In this document: piece by piece, positions 8,563 to 18,485 of the stretch | How positions within the stretch are numbered: position 1 is the stretch's first letter | Layout of the letters: each line of letters opens with the position of its first letter | Source: Candidatus Nitrospira neomarina | GTDB taxonomy: Bacteria; Nitrospirota; Nitrospiria; Nitrospirales; UBA8639 | Assembly (NCBI RefSeq): GCF_032051675.1 | Contig: NZ_CP116968.1 | Location: 2,108,001-2,172,000 of the forward strand | Reading direction: 5' to 3' | Length of the DNA stretch: 64,000 nucleotides | Translations under genes and position numbers: made by a program | The notes under the pieces: generated by a model | The model's input: only the letters and a program-made list of their open reading frames with translations | What the model was told of the DNA's origin: nothing | Database searches by the model: none

Positions 8563-9888
8563 CTACTTCTCATTCAGAATATCAGGAGAGGGCACATCTA
8601 TGGTGAGTTTGACAGGAAAAAGTGTGTGGGTGTCAGAGCGATGTCGAACTTCCTTTAAAAGCGTTTCGATGCGAGGGTTAACCATTTCGTCAAAAGATAT
8701 CACCCCATTTGTTTCCACGATAATAGGTTTGGAAAAATCTACCAGATCTTGATTCAGAAACAGGGTATAACGGCGAATACGATTGGTGCTTACCACGATC
8801 TTGTTGGGAGCCGCGACCCGCGCGTGTAATTTGGCGTACACCCCTCCCGTAATAAATTCATCGCGGCTGTCAATCAGGTTTTCGGTAAAGGCGGCAATCT
8901 GATCCGTCATATCGATCCGCACCCACGAGAATGGCGTGAGATGGGTCGCATCCCGAACCAACGAGATAGTCCGTGGTAATGGCTCTCGTTGTTGAGCATC
9001 AAACCAGGTCATCAGTTCCGGCAGGGCCTGCCTGGGAAAGAAATGCCCTCCCGCATGGGGATGCGTCCAGGTATGCTCCTGGTACTGATAAGGAATGCCG
9101 CGACGCTCCATCTCTTTCACCAGATCGCGACTCAACTGCACAGGCATAACCTGATCTGCCGCGCCGTGAATGACATAGACGGGCGTATGAACTAAATTTT
9201 CAACGAAGGGAAACAGCACATCATCAATACCACTGGCCATCGGCGCGATACCCGCAAAGCGATCCGCATGATGCATTCCGATAATCCAGGTTCCAATTCC
9301 ACCATTGGACATGCCGGAGAGAAAGACCCGATCCGGATCGATATGGTAATCCTTCTGAACCTCCTGTAAGACCATTAACGCCAGATCCTCGCCGTATCTG
9401 GTCCACCATGACCCCATGGTCACCGAAGGACAGGCCAGAATATATTTATCACCCAGACGTGGAATCCAGCGATCCAGATAGGCTTCACCCGTAAACCCTG
9501 CCCCATGCAAACACAGGATGAATGCCATCGGCTGTTCAGGTGAATAGGAAGGAGGAACATACAAGGCATACTCAGTATCCACTCCTTTCACCCGAATAGA
9601 GCGACGGGGTTGGGGCCCAACCGGTTGAGCCTCATACGGGGTCGGCTGCTGAAGAATTTTTGAAATGGAGTCAACATTGGCCTCCGGCATATGTTGAATG
9701 TCGGCTAACAGCTCGTTGGCTTTTTCCGGAGAGTCTTCCTCCACATAGGCTTTCACCAATGAGGTCAGACTCACGCCCGAAGCCTCGAAGGCCTCGTTCT
9801 TTTCCATTTCCGGCGGGGAATGGGCCAAAATGGGCAAAGCCACCAGGGCCACCATTAAGCCTGAAAGCAGGACAATAAAATTTTTCAT
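8563..9888 (-). CDS. Exported carboxylesterase / polyhydroxybutyrate depolymerase-like hydrolase
   Basis: A 441-residue alpha/beta hydrolase. A signal peptide (about residues 1-23, ending LPILAHS) sends it to the periplasm or outside. After a helical leader, the hydrolase domain runs from about 95 to 320: the oxyanion region LCLHGAGFTGEAY, the nucleophile elbow GMSNGG with Ser194, the acid in HGAADQVMPV, and the His in HPHAGGHFF. This arrangement is that of the Esterase_PHB/LpqC group, which cleaves esters such as feruloyl or acyl groups on polysaccharides, or polyhydroxybutyrate. A further domain of about 115 residues after 320 is rich in beta structure. The true substrate cannot be told from sequence. 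Confidence 0.8.
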   Translation of the reverse strand: MKNFIVLLSGLMVALVALPILAHSPPEMEKNEAFEASGVSLTSLVKAYVEEDSPEKANELLADIQHMPEANVDSISKILQQPTPYEAQPVGPQPRRSIRVKGVDTEYALYVPPSYSPEQPMAFILCLHGAGFTGEAYLDRWIPRLGDKYILACPSVTMGSWWTRYGEDLALMVLQEVQKDYHIDPDRVFLSGMSNGGIGTWIIGMHHADRFAGIAPMASGIDDVLFPFVENLVHTPVYVIHGAADQVMPVQLSRDLVKEMERRGIPYQYQEHTWTHPHAGGHFFPRQALPELMTWFDAQQREPLPRTISLVRDATHLTPFSWVRIDMTDQIAAFTENLIDSRDEFITGGVYAKLHARVAAPNKIVVSTNRIRRYTLFLNQDLVDFSKPIIVETNGVISFDEMVNPRIETLLKEVRHRSDTHTLFPVKLTIDVPSPDILNEK

Positions 9889-10349
9889 GCCGTGTTACCC
9901 TAACACTTTTGACAATGAAGCCTTTCAAAGCACTGTAAATTCATTATTTAATCTTCTCATATTTTACCGGACATTCCTATGGGCTCAGTGCCACAGTCGG
10001 ACCATAAATTCCCGGAAAGCTTCAAAGGAGAATGAAACAAAATCTATGCGGGTTTTTCGTAGAAGATGGAGAGAGTGGAGAAATAGCTGAACTCGAAACA
10101 GACTTTTTGGGGATCATACAGAAATAGTGGTTCGATTCCTTCGACGTTGCTCGCAGGGCAAACCCCTCGGCCAAGCGCAGAGCAGGCGCTAGAAGATTTC
10201 GCACTTCTCCTTGTCCTCTTGAAAGCAACGAAGGATAAGCCCAGTCCAAGCCGTCCATGGCTTAGCCAGATGCTTCGCGCTGCTCAGCATGACAATGCTG
10301 TTGCTGCTGTCTCCCACCTGCGGGGATGACAAAACAGAACGGGACAAAT
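9889..10349. repeat. Intergenic stretch with a degraded 'CHAERSEAS'-type repeat
   Basis: 460 bp between the convergent esterase upstream region and the EcsC gene. Bases about 10100-10330 resemble the scattered bacterial repeats whose minus-strand shadow translation reads like VIPA..CHAE-REAS; here it gives VIPAGG and HCHAEQREASG. No protein is implied. The rest, 9889-10090, should hold the promoter of the esterase gene, but I see no convincing -35/-10 pair. Confidence 0.4.
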
Positions 10350-11144
10350 CTAATTCCTGGCGGCAAACTTTCGATAGGCCTCTTGGACGGCCTCTTTGCC
10401 ATGTGCGCGTTCCAATCGCCGCACGATAAAGTGCCCACGCGCCATATTTTGAAAATGATCCATAAACAGCAAATTGATGGTGGCTCCCCCTGCGGCCCCC
10501 AACAACGGGATCGCCTGGGCGGCCGCTTTTTCTGAGACTTGGATACTGTACCGTGAGGCAATTTCAGACAGAAATCTGACCAATGGCGGGGCACCTGCCC
10601 CCGTCAACCCACGTTCAAGCAGATACTTGCCCGCTTCGGTCATCGCACCCGCCAACGCGGCCCTCACCGCAAAATATCCCGTTTCCGCCCCGTCATCCGC
10701 TTGACTGGTGCCCCCCATGGCGAACACCTCCAAACAGGCCAACTTGCTCCCAGTCTCCATAATGGGTTCTCCCTCACTTCTCGCGATATCGGCGATAGAT
10801 CGCAACATCAGCGTCGTCGAGATCGGCAATTCTACGCTCAATGCCATGAGCCCCATCGCTCCCCCGATTGCCCCACTGACGGTCGTCAATACTCGGTGAG
10901 CCCCATTGGCGGGTTCACCCCGATACCGTTCATCTATACTGGAGACAGCCAGATCCAACGCTTTGCCCAAGGCTTTGTGCGTAGTCGTCAGGAGTTTGTT
11001 GGAAAATCCCTCGGGCAGCATGGTGATGGCTCTTTCAACCGGCCCTCCGATGAGATTCGTGACCTTCGCGGCAAAGCTGGGGTTTTCTAAGAGATCTACT
11101 GCTAATGCTAAATTCTGCTCGTCGATATGATTGAGAGTGGTCAT
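10350..11144 (-). CDS. EcsC-family protein
   Basis: A 264-residue protein with the layout of the EcsC family: an N-terminal helical part, then a glycine- and alanine-rich amphipathic middle (GAIGGAMGLMALSVELPISTTLMLRSIADIARSEGE) and a C-terminal GAAGGATINLLFMDHFQNMARGHF region. Bacillus EcsC is encoded with the EcsAB transporter and has no settled biochemical role. Here the gene stands alone. It has a GGGAG ribosome binding site before the ATG. The hydrophobic glycine-rich stretches suggest membrane association rather than true spanning helices. Confidence 0.8.
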   Translation of the reverse strand: MTTLNHIDEQNLALAVDLLENPSFAAKVTNLIGGPVERAITMLPEGFSNKLLTTTHKALGKALDLAVSSIDERYRGEPANGAHRVLTTVSGAIGGAMGLMALSVELPISTTLMLRSIADIARSEGEPIMETGSKLACLEVFAMGGTSQADDGAETGYFAVRAALAGAMTEAGKYLLERGLTGAGAPPLVRFLSEIASRYSIQVSEKAAAQAIPLLGAAGGATINLLFMDHFQNMARGHFIVRRLERAHGKEAVQEAYRKFAARN

Positions 11145-11252
11145 GAGCGCGATCTCCCTTAGTTTTCTGTTCAGTACACAATTGGCGTTTTATCTCTGGT
11201 AATGGTTAGCAGACACCATCACCTTGCTTATTGTCGATGCCTAAGTAAACCC

Positions 11253-12383
11253 TCACCGTCGTGACTCAATCGTTCCCGTGACGAGCCAATCATTCCCGAG
11301 TTTTTTAAGTTGGCAATCAGCGAGTGGCCAGGCCCGATTCAGCGTTTTCGGGGACTGCCCCCCGATGAGGCCGATGGCATCCTGCCCCCCGAGCAGCTTG
11401 GGAGTCATATACAATCTTACCTGATTCACCAGTCCCTGTTGAAACGCGGCAGCATTCACCCTACCTCCTCCCTCAATGAGCACCGAGGTGAGACCTTCTT
11501 TCCCTAACCGGGATAGACAGGCCTTCAGGGAGACTCTTCCGCCTTGGCCAGGTAATACCCACACCTGAATACCACGTTTTCTCAAACGTGCGATTCTTTG
11601 GGGTGGAGCCTGTGTGGTCGTGCACAAAATGGTGGGTTGCTCACCCACCCATTGCAAAACCTTGGCATTGGAGGGAATGCGCAATCGGCTATCGAGAACG
11701 ACTCTGACCGGTTGCCGTCCCACACGTCTGTTTGTCATCGTTGTTCCCCTGGCCGACAATTCAGGATCGTCGGCGATGACCGTTCCGACGCCAACCAGAA
11801 TGGCATCCATCTGGTTACGCAAACGATGGACATCCTGACGTGCACGTTCCCCTGTGATCCACCGTGACACACCGGTGGCCGTCGCGATTTTTCCATCCAA
11901 GGTCATTGCCCCTTTGAGAGTCACCAACGGGCGTCCGGTCGTGATCCAATAGGCATAGACCGTATTCAAATGCCGTGCAGCCTGTTCACACACCCCAACC
12001 GATACCGGAATATTGGCTTGCTTGAGTTGTTGAAGCCCCCGCCCATTAACCTGTGGATTGGGATCGACCATCGCCACGCATATTCGGGCTAAACCGGACT
12101 GAATGAGGAGTGGGACACAGGGAGGCGTGCGCTTATTGGTATGGCAACAGGGTTCTAACGTCACATAGAGGACGGCCCCTCGCGCTCGAGGGCCCGCTTG
12201 ATGGAGAGCGAGAATTTCTGCATGTGATTCGCCGGACTGACGGTGATAGGCTTCTCCTACGATCTGCCTATCTTTGACAATCACCGCCCCGACCATGGGA
12301 TTGGGACTTGTACGCCCTTTCCCCTTGGCGGCGAGGGAAAGGGCTCGCTTCATGTAGGTGTCATCTGATGGGACGGACGTCAC
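11253..12383 (-). CDS. ribD: RibD, riboflavin deaminase/reductase
   Basis: A 376-residue bifunctional enzyme that deaminates 2,5-diamino-6-ribosylamino-pyrimidinone phosphate and then reduces the ribose side chain with NADPH, steps two and three of riboflavin synthesis. The N-terminal cytidine-deaminase-like domain shows the zinc site: His54-Ala-Glu56 and the Cys pair in EPCCHTNKRTPPC (C79/C89). The reductase domain follows from about residue 145 (TLKGAMTLDGKIATATG, then VLIEGGGRVNAAAFQ). Translation starts at a GTG whose last two bases overlap the ppdK stop (GTGA at 12380-12383), so it is probably translated by coupling. No other rib gene is near. Confidence 0.95.
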   Translation of the reverse strand: MTSVPSDDTYMKRALSLAAKGKGRTSPNPMVGAVIVKDRQIVGEAYHRQSGESHAEILALHQAGPRARGAVLYVTLEPCCHTNKRTPPCVPLLIQSGLARICVAMVDPNPQVNGRGLQQLKQANIPVSVGVCEQAARHLNTVYAYWITTGRPLVTLKGAMTLDGKIATATGVSRWITGERARQDVHRLRNQMDAILVGVGTVIADDPELSARGTTMTNRRVGRQPVRVVLDSRLRIPSNAKVLQWVGEQPTILCTTTQAPPQRIARLRKRGIQVWVLPGQGGRVSLKACLSRLGKEGLTSVLIEGGGRVNAAAFQQGLVNQVRLYMTPKLLGGQDAIGLIGGQSPKTLNRAWPLADCQLKKLGNDWLVTGTIESRR

Positions 12384-15300
12384 CGCCGTATAGCAGCCGT
12401 AGCGCGTTTTTTACGGGAAGGAGACGAAGAAGCCGTTTTCTTGGATGGACTCTTTTTACTCCTTGTCTTCGTCACGGCTTTCTTCTTCACTGCGCTCTTC
12501 GCTGCCGGTTTCTTTGTGGCTGGTTTCTTTCCGGCCACGACCTTCCTGCTCGTGACTTTTTTCCCGCTTGTTTTTGTGGATGGTGCCTTTTTAGCCGTTT
12601 TGGTGAGACCGGATTTGGCCGCCACCGTTCGGGGGTTACCGCTGTTACCCGACGTTGAGCGAGACTGTCGTTGAGTCTCCTCACGTTCGAGCACCGCCAC
12701 GGCGGCTTGAGCCGCAGCGAGCCGTGCGATGGCCACACGGTAAGGCGAACAGCTCACATAATTCAGGCCTAATTCATGACAAAAAGCCACGGAACTTGGT
12801 TCACCACCATGCTCTCCGCAGATTCCAAGTTTAATTAACGGACGTGTCTTCCGCCCGTCCTGAATCGCCCATTTCATGAGGGCTCCAACCCCTTCTTGAT
12901 CCAACACGGCAAAGGGATCTGCATCCAAAATATTTTCCGCCTTTTTGTCGATCGTGGCCTTACACATCCGGCACACCATTTTCTTCCAATCCACGTTGGT
13001 CCGCTGACAGACCGGACACCGGTCCTGGCGATCCATGTAAAACCCGATATACGGTCCTGCGTCATCACGAGAAAACCCGAACGTCGTTTGCGTCAGATCA
13101 TTGGTCCCGAAGGAAAAGAATTCCGCATATTCGGCGATTCGTCCTGCCGTCACCGCCGCGCGGGGGAGTTCGATCATGGTGCCGATCAGGTAATTCAGCT
13201 TCATGCCATATTCCGCCATGGTCTGTTGCGCCACTTCTTGAATCAGTTCTTTTTGAGCTTTCATCTCCGACGGCATTCCCACCAACGGGATCATGATCTC
13301 CGGCACGATCTTCTTCCCTTCGCGGGCGACTTCACAGGCTGCTTCAAAAATCGCCTGAACCTGCATACGGGTAATTTCCGGCATAGTAATCCCAAGGCGA
13401 CATCCCCGAAGACCCAGCATGGGATTATACTCATGCAGCTCTTCGACACGATCCAGTATCCGTTGTTTCTCCTGAATGACCTGAGGATCTCCATTGGTCA
13501 CTTCCAACTTCGCAAGTTCCACCAGCAGATGTTCGCGTTTGGGCAAAAATTCATGGAGGGGAGGATCGAGTAGGCGAATTGTGACCGGAAATCCCTTCAT
13601 TTCACGATAGAGTCCGATAAAGTCCTGCCGTTGAAGTGGCAACAGCTGCTCTAAATACAACTCACGCTCTTCTCTGGAGGATGCCAGGATCATTTGCTGC
13701 ATGATGGGTACGCGGTCTTCGGCAAAAAACATGTGTTCGGTCCGGCAGAGCCCGATACCTTCGGCCCCGAACCCTCGTGCAATGTGCGCTTGTTCGGGAA
13801 TGTCCGCATTGGATCGAATCTTCAGCACTCTGAACGCATCGGCCCATTTCAAAATCGTCGAGAAATACTGATACTTTTCAGAATCTTTCTGATCCATTCT
13901 TCCCTGAATGACTTGGATCACTTCGGAATCCACCACGGGAATGTCTCCCGCATAGACCTGTCCGGTAAACCCGTTCAAGGAGAGAAAATCTCCTTCAGAC
14001 AGAATCATGGATCCAAATTGCACCTTTCCATTCGATAGGACTTCCACGGCATCACAGCCGGCAATACAGACTTTTCCCATCTGACGGGCCACCACAGCCG
14101 CATGCGAGGTCATCCCACCCTTAGCCGTCAGAAATCCTTCCGCTGCATGCATCCCATGAATATCATCAGGACTCGTCTCATGACGGACCAGGATGGTCCG
14201 TTCCCCCCTGGCTTTCATGGCCACGGCTTGATCCGGGGTGAGAGCAATACGGCCAGCCGCAGCTCCCGGACCCGCTGGAAGCCCTTTACCGACTGACTGA
14301 AATTTCGCCTCATCACTGCTCTCGAAAATGGGGTACAGATATTGAGAGAGTTGTTCCGGGGCAACCCGCTTCACAGCTTCTCTCCGGTCGATGAGTCCCT
14401 GACGAACCATATCTACGGCAATCCGAACCGCAGCAATACCCGTCCGTTTTCCAATCCGGGTTTGCAGCATATATAATTTTCCCTCTTGGATCGTGAATTC
14501 CAGATCGAGCATATCCCGATAATGTTTTTCCAGGGTACGCTGGGTCTTGATGAGATCCTTATACGCCTCCGGCAACGTGTCTTGTAACGCAACGACCGGC
14601 AGGGGAGTTCGAATACCAGCCACGACATCCTCGCCCTGGGCATTCAACAGGCACTCGCCAAAAAAGACCGGGACCCCGTTCGCGGGATTCCGGGTAAAGG
14701 CCACCCCTGTCCCGCTGGTATCGCCCATGTTGCCGAACACCATCGACTGGACATTGACGGCCGTTCCCCATTCATCGGGAATATCGTAGAGCCGGCGATA
14801 CGTCACGGCACGATCCCCAAACCAGGAATCAAACACCGCATCCACCGCCATCCGAAGTTGTTCAAATGGATCTTGCGGAAAATCCCGCGCGGTTTCGGTT
14901 TTGACCAATTCCTGATACTGCTCCACTAACTGCGCCAAGGCGTCTTCAGTCAAATCGGTATCGTGCTTGACCCCTTGTGCATGTTTCATCGCCTCCAGAG
15001 TATGTTCAAAGCGCTCACGGGGAATGCCCATCACCACGCTGCCAAACATCGTGATAAACCGACGGTAGGCATCAACGGCAAACCGGTGATTGCCGGTTTT
15101 TTTGCCCAAACCCTGAACCGTCTGTTGGTTGAGGCCGAGATTCAATACCGTATCCATCATACCGGGCATCGACGCCCGTGCCCCTGACCGCACCGACACT
15201 AGCAAGGGATTGTCCGGATCGCCGAGCCTGGCCTTCATGGTTTTTTCGACCTGCCGCAGGCCATTCAGCGCCTGATCCCACATCCCGGCGGGAAAGCGTT

Positions 15301-15481
15301 TTTTGGCATGAAAGTATTCCACACAGGCTTCAGTGGTAATCGTGAACCCGGAAGGAACAGAAATTTTCAGGTTGGTCATTTCAGCCAATCCCGACCCTTT
15401 CCCTCCTAAGAGCTCCTTCATGTTGCCGGATCCTTCGGCTTTGCCGCCGCCAAAGAAATAGACATATTTTTTGTGCCGCAT
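12380..15481 (-). CDS. ppdK: Pyruvate, phosphate dikinase with a lysine-rich C-terminal tail
   Basis: A 1033-residue PPDK, which interconverts pyruvate, ATP and phosphate with PEP, AMP and pyrophosphate in central carbon metabolism. The ATP-grasp domain starts with GGKGSGLAEMTNL; the swivelling phosphohistidine is His460 in GGMTSHAAVVAR; the PEP-binding TIM barrel shows GLCRTEHMFF and the catalytic Cys in CGEHGGEP near 887. The usual enzyme (about 870-900 residues) ends near residue 930. The remaining 95-100 residues are a low-complexity Lys/Arg/Ala/Ser/Thr/Pro tail like a histone H1 tail, with about 31 basic and no acidic residues. A near-ideal AAAGGAGA lies before the ATG. The stop overlaps the ribD start. 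Confidence 0.95.
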   Translation of the reverse strand: MRHKKYVYFFGGGKAEGSGNMKELLGGKGSGLAEMTNLKISVPSGFTITTEACVEYFHAKKRFPAGMWDQALNGLRQVEKTMKARLGDPDNPLLVSVRSGARASMPGMMDTVLNLGLNQQTVQGLGKKTGNHRFAVDAYRRFITMFGSVVMGIPRERFEHTLEAMKHAQGVKHDTDLTEDALAQLVEQYQELVKTETARDFPQDPFEQLRMAVDAVFDSWFGDRAVTYRRLYDIPDEWGTAVNVQSMVFGNMGDTSGTGVAFTRNPANGVPVFFGECLLNAQGEDVVAGIRTPLPVVALQDTLPEAYKDLIKTQRTLEKHYRDMLDLEFTIQEGKLYMLQTRIGKRTGIAAVRIAVDMVRQGLIDRREAVKRVAPEQLSQYLYPIFESSDEAKFQSVGKGLPAGPGAAAGRIALTPDQAVAMKARGERTILVRHETSPDDIHGMHAAEGFLTAKGGMTSHAAVVARQMGKVCIAGCDAVEVLSNGKVQFGSMILSEGDFLSLNGFTGQVYAGDIPVVDSEVIQVIQGRMDQKDSEKYQYFSTILKWADAFRVLKIRSNADIPEQAHIARGFGAEGIGLCRTEHMFFAEDRVPIMQQMILASSREERELYLEQLLPLQRQDFIGLYREMKGFPVTIRLLDPPLHEFLPKREHLLVELAKLEVTNGDPQVIQEKQRILDRVEELHEYNPMLGLRGCRLGITMPEITRMQVQAIFEAACEVAREGKKIVPEIMIPLVGMPSEMKAQKELIQEVAQQTMAEYGMKLNYLIGTMIELPRAAVTAGRIAEYAEFFSFGTNDLTQTTFGFSRDDAGPYIGFYMDRQDRCPVCQRTNVDWKKMVCRMCKATIDKKAENILDADPFAVLDQEGVGALMKWAIQDGRKTRPLIKLGICGEHGGEPSSVAFCHELGLNYVSCSPYRVAIARLAAAQAAVAVLEREETQRQSRSTSGNSGNPRTVAAKSGLTKTAKKAPSTKTSGKKVTSRKVVAGKKPATKKPAAKSAVKKKAVTKTRSKKSPSKKTASSSPSRKKRATAAIRR

Positions 15482-15702
15482 TTCTTCGCTCTCCTTTACC
15501 CGACCCAGCGGCCCTTCGAAAAAAAAGACGTCGTCACAGGAGGAGACTGAATGTCCGACATTCTTCTCCCAACCATTCTCCCCGATGAATGGAGACCCTC
15601 ACGGGCAACAGACTTTTTTCTCAAAGATGCCTGAGACAGGCGTGGTGTATAAAAATAAATATATGAGCTGGCTGTCAGAACAAAGGTAGGATACACGAGC
15701 AT

Positions 15703-16188
15703 TCAGGTTGAATGATGATTTACAGATTGAAGACGGTCCTGATATTTGGCTATCAGCATCTGCTTGGTCCACATGCCGGAAATTATGACAACTATGGCAA
15801 AAATCATGAGCGCAATCAATCGGTAATTCTCGGCTGGGTTCCCCGAGACGTACAGGTTCCCATCCGGCCCCATAGCGAGGGTTTTTCCTTCCGGCAACAG
15901 ATGCGTTTCACCAGAGATATCAGAAAAATCAAGCCATTCGGAGCAGACCTTCACTAACCCATCCGCGCCCACAACCTTTAACCAGGTGACCTGGACACAA
16001 TGCCCATTCATGGGATCATAGAGTTCCGATTTTGAGAAAATTTTTTCCAAATCAACTCCGCTCACCCAAAGACCTGTCAGGATTAAGGCATTGCAACCGA
16101 TAATAAGGGCCACCGTGACGACCAGAGTAAAGCGCTTCACCCGTCTTGAAATCTCGGGGCTCTCTCCGCGGTCCGTCCCATCCCCCAT
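15703..16188 (-). CDS. Membrane protein of unknown function
   Basis: A 161-residue protein with two membrane segments, at about residues 21-43 and 124-144. Between them lies an 80-residue loop, probably periplasmic, with two Cys residues (in GHCVQVTW and KVCSEWLDF) that could form a disulfide. The loop ends with a short MGPDGNLYVSG stretch resembling a beta-propeller blade edge. It sits between ppdK and glyS on the same strand, 70 bp after glyS, and might be the last gene of the glyQ-glyS unit. Function unknown. Confidence 0.65.
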   Translation of the reverse strand: MGDGTDRGESPEISRRVKRFTLVVTVALIIGCNALILTGLWVSGVDLEKIFSKSELYDPMNGHCVQVTWLKVVGADGLVKVCSEWLDFSDISGETHLLPEGKTLAMGPDGNLYVSGNPAENYRLIALMIFAIVVIISGMWTKQMLIAKYQDRLQSVNHHST

Positions 16189-16258
16189 CGGATGTTCCTT
16201 CCCACTGACCGTCTCGCTTCCACAGGAGCGGCCAGGAATCTTCTTCGATTAACGATTG

Positions 16259-18481
16259 CTATCCACTTGCCGGTTGCAGACAGGACAAATCGGCTACCGT
16301 GAGAAACAGGTCATCCGTCCCCTTTAACAGGGAAAGGCGATTGGCCCGTGTCTGTGGGTCGGAATCATTGACCATCACGGCTCCGAAGAACTCATCAATT
16401 GGGCCCTTGAGTTCCAACAACGCCTGAAGAGCCTTTCCGTAATTCCGGTCACTCACTGAACTGCGGACGTGTTGTTGTATCACCCCCAAGGCCTGAAACA
16501 GCCGACGCTCCGATTCATGCACAAATTGTTCAGGCAGGGGCTGCGCGTTGGTCCATTGTTCTTTTTCGACAATTCGGTGAGCCCGCTTAAACCCGATCAT
16601 CAGCGGATCAAAATCCGGTTGAGGCACCATGGCCTCCAAGGCCTGCATGCGTGCGACCAGATCACCCATGTCACAGTCCATCGCATGGGGAATCCGGATG
16701 ACCGCTTCCATGACATCTTCCCGTAATCCCAGGTGTTGCCTGCCATAAAATCGAAGCCGGTCGACAATAAACGCCACCACTTCTGACCCGGTCTGAGGAG
16801 TGGCACGCACCCGCCCACCTTGTCCATCCAAGATCTCCAACGCCCGATTCACCACAGAGGTGATAGCCAGCCGGAGTGGCGTTTCTGCAAATATTCGCAC
16901 CAACCCATACGCGGCTCGACGTAACCCTAACGGATCTTCCGAGCCAGAGGGGGACATTCCAGCCGCAAAAAATGCCACGATGGAATCACACCGATCGGCC
17001 ACCGCGAGTAGGACACCAGGGAGTTCAGTCGGCAACTGATCTTCTGGAAATCGGGGGAAATACTGTTCGCCAAGAGCGCGACAGACCTCTGCCGATTCGC
17101 CATCGTGCCTGGCATATTCTTCCCCCATCACTCCTTGCAGGGTCGGAAACTCTCCCACCATACCGGTCGTCAAATCCGCCTTGGCCAAAAGAGCGGCGCG
17201 TCGGCACACCTCATCCAGATCCTTCCGGCCGATCTGCTCAGCCATCCATCCGACCAGGTGACCCACCCGATCCACTTTTTGACGCACGGTTCCCAGCTTG
17301 TGATGAAAGAGGACGCCTTCTAATGCCGGCACTCGTTCATGCAGTGGGCGTTTCGAATCCTCTTTGAAAAAATGTTGAGCGTCACTCAGGCGGGCTGCCA
17401 GGACTCGTTCATTCCCTTTGGTCATGAGCGGGGTATTTCCCCACGGCATATTCGTCACCGCAATAAATTTTGGGAGGAGGGCGCCATCCTTTGTCATCAG
17501 CGAGAAAAACCCTTGATGCTCTTTCATCGAGGAGATCAGGACCGGCTTGGGAACCGCTAAAAACTCCTTCTGAAACGTTCCGAGAATGGCGTGCGGGTAT
17601 TCCACACCAAAGACGGCTGCTTCAATCAGCTCATCCCGATACATGGGGTCAACCTGACCCTTAGCAGATTTAGCCAACAGAGAGACTTCTTGCGTAATAA
17701 GACGCCGACGCTCTTCCGGATCAACCAGCACTCCCAGTCGCTTCATGGTCTCGATATAGTTGTTGGCGGTGGTGAGTGGAAACGTCTGCCCCCGCTTTTT
17801 ACCTTTCGCCCGATAAAATCGATGTCCTCTTGTCAGGGCGCTGGATTGAATTCCGGCAAATTCTACGGTGAGCGATTGGTCCCCTAATAACGCGACCACC
17901 CAGCGAATCGGACGACCAAATTTCGCCCGCGAGGCATTCCAGCGCATCGCTTTCGGAAAAGCTAATTTACTTAAGATCTGCGGAAGTGCCTCCGTGATCA
18001 CCCGTTTGGCCGACTGACCCCGTTGGTGTGTTTCGACCGCCATATAGGCCCCCTTTGGGGTTTCTTGAATACGAAGCTGGTCAACAGGCACTCCTTGGGA
18101 TTTGGCAAACCCCCATGCCGCCTTGGTGGGCTGTCCCGAAGCATCGAAGGCTGCAGAGACGGGCGGGCCCAATATGTTTTGAGTCAGAGAAGCTTGGTGA
18201 GGTTCCACCCCTTTGGCCAGCAAGGCTAACCGACGTGGCGTGCCAACGGTCGTCAAGGACTCATACTTCAACCGACTGTCCGCAAAGAGCCGTTGCCCAA
18301 GATTTGCCAGATCTTCCAATGCCTGCGGAAGAACAGCCGACGGCAATTCCTCCGTCCCAATTTCCAACAAAAAAGATACAGTCTTGGGCTGAGATTTTGA
18401 GACCGCCTTGGCCTTGACATTTTTGCGGGGTGTTCTTGATGTTGCCATAAGCGTATGTGCTACAACCCCGCATCGGGGCAT
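16259..18481 (-). CDS. glyS: Glycyl-tRNA synthetase beta subunit
   Basis: The 740-residue beta subunit of the bacterial alpha2beta2 glycyl-tRNA synthetase, which holds the tRNA-binding and HD-like domains. Family hallmarks are LLEIGTEELPS near the N-terminus, TPRRLALL, and later VEYPHAILGTF and HDGESAEVCRALGEQY; the C-terminal part is an anticodon-binding helical domain. The usual length is about 690, so the N-terminus is longer here. Either the ATG at 18481, 4 bases after the glyQ stop, or the ATG at 18448 before a basic 20-residue leader could be the start, and neither has a clear ribosome binding site. It works only with GlyQ. Confidence 0.95.
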   Translation of the reverse strand: MPRCGVVAHTLMATSRTPRKNVKAKAVSKSQPKTVSFLLEIGTEELPSAVLPQALEDLANLGQRLFADSRLKYESLTTVGTPRRLALLAKGVEPHQASLTQNILGPPVSAAFDASGQPTKAAWGFAKSQGVPVDQLRIQETPKGAYMAVETHQRGQSAKRVITEALPQILSKLAFPKAMRWNASRAKFGRPIRWVVALLGDQSLTVEFAGIQSSALTRGHRFYRAKGKKRGQTFPLTTANNYIETMKRLGVLVDPEERRRLITQEVSLLAKSAKGQVDPMYRDELIEAAVFGVEYPHAILGTFQKEFLAVPKPVLISSMKEHQGFFSLMTKDGALLPKFIAVTNMPWGNTPLMTKGNERVLAARLSDAQHFFKEDSKRPLHERVPALEGVLFHHKLGTVRQKVDRVGHLVGWMAEQIGRKDLDEVCRRAALLAKADLTTGMVGEFPTLQGVMGEEYARHDGESAEVCRALGEQYFPRFPEDQLPTELPGVLLAVADRCDSIVAFFAAGMSPSGSEDPLGLRRAAYGLVRIFAETPLRLAITSVVNRALEILDGQGGRVRATPQTGSEVVAFIVDRLRFYGRQHLGLREDVMEAVIRIPHAMDCDMGDLVARMQALEAMVPQPDFDPLMIGFKRAHRIVEKEQWTNAQPLPEQFVHESERRLFQALGVIQQHVRSSVSDRNYGKALQALLELKGPIDEFFGAVMVNDSDPQTRANRLSLLKGTDDLFLTVADLSCLQPASG

Positions 18482-18485
18482 CGAT

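Noticed and set aside
10131-10145. GGTTCGATTCC, like a tRNA T-loop
   Set aside because: No acceptor, D or anticodon stem could be built around it; it sits in a degraded repeat region.
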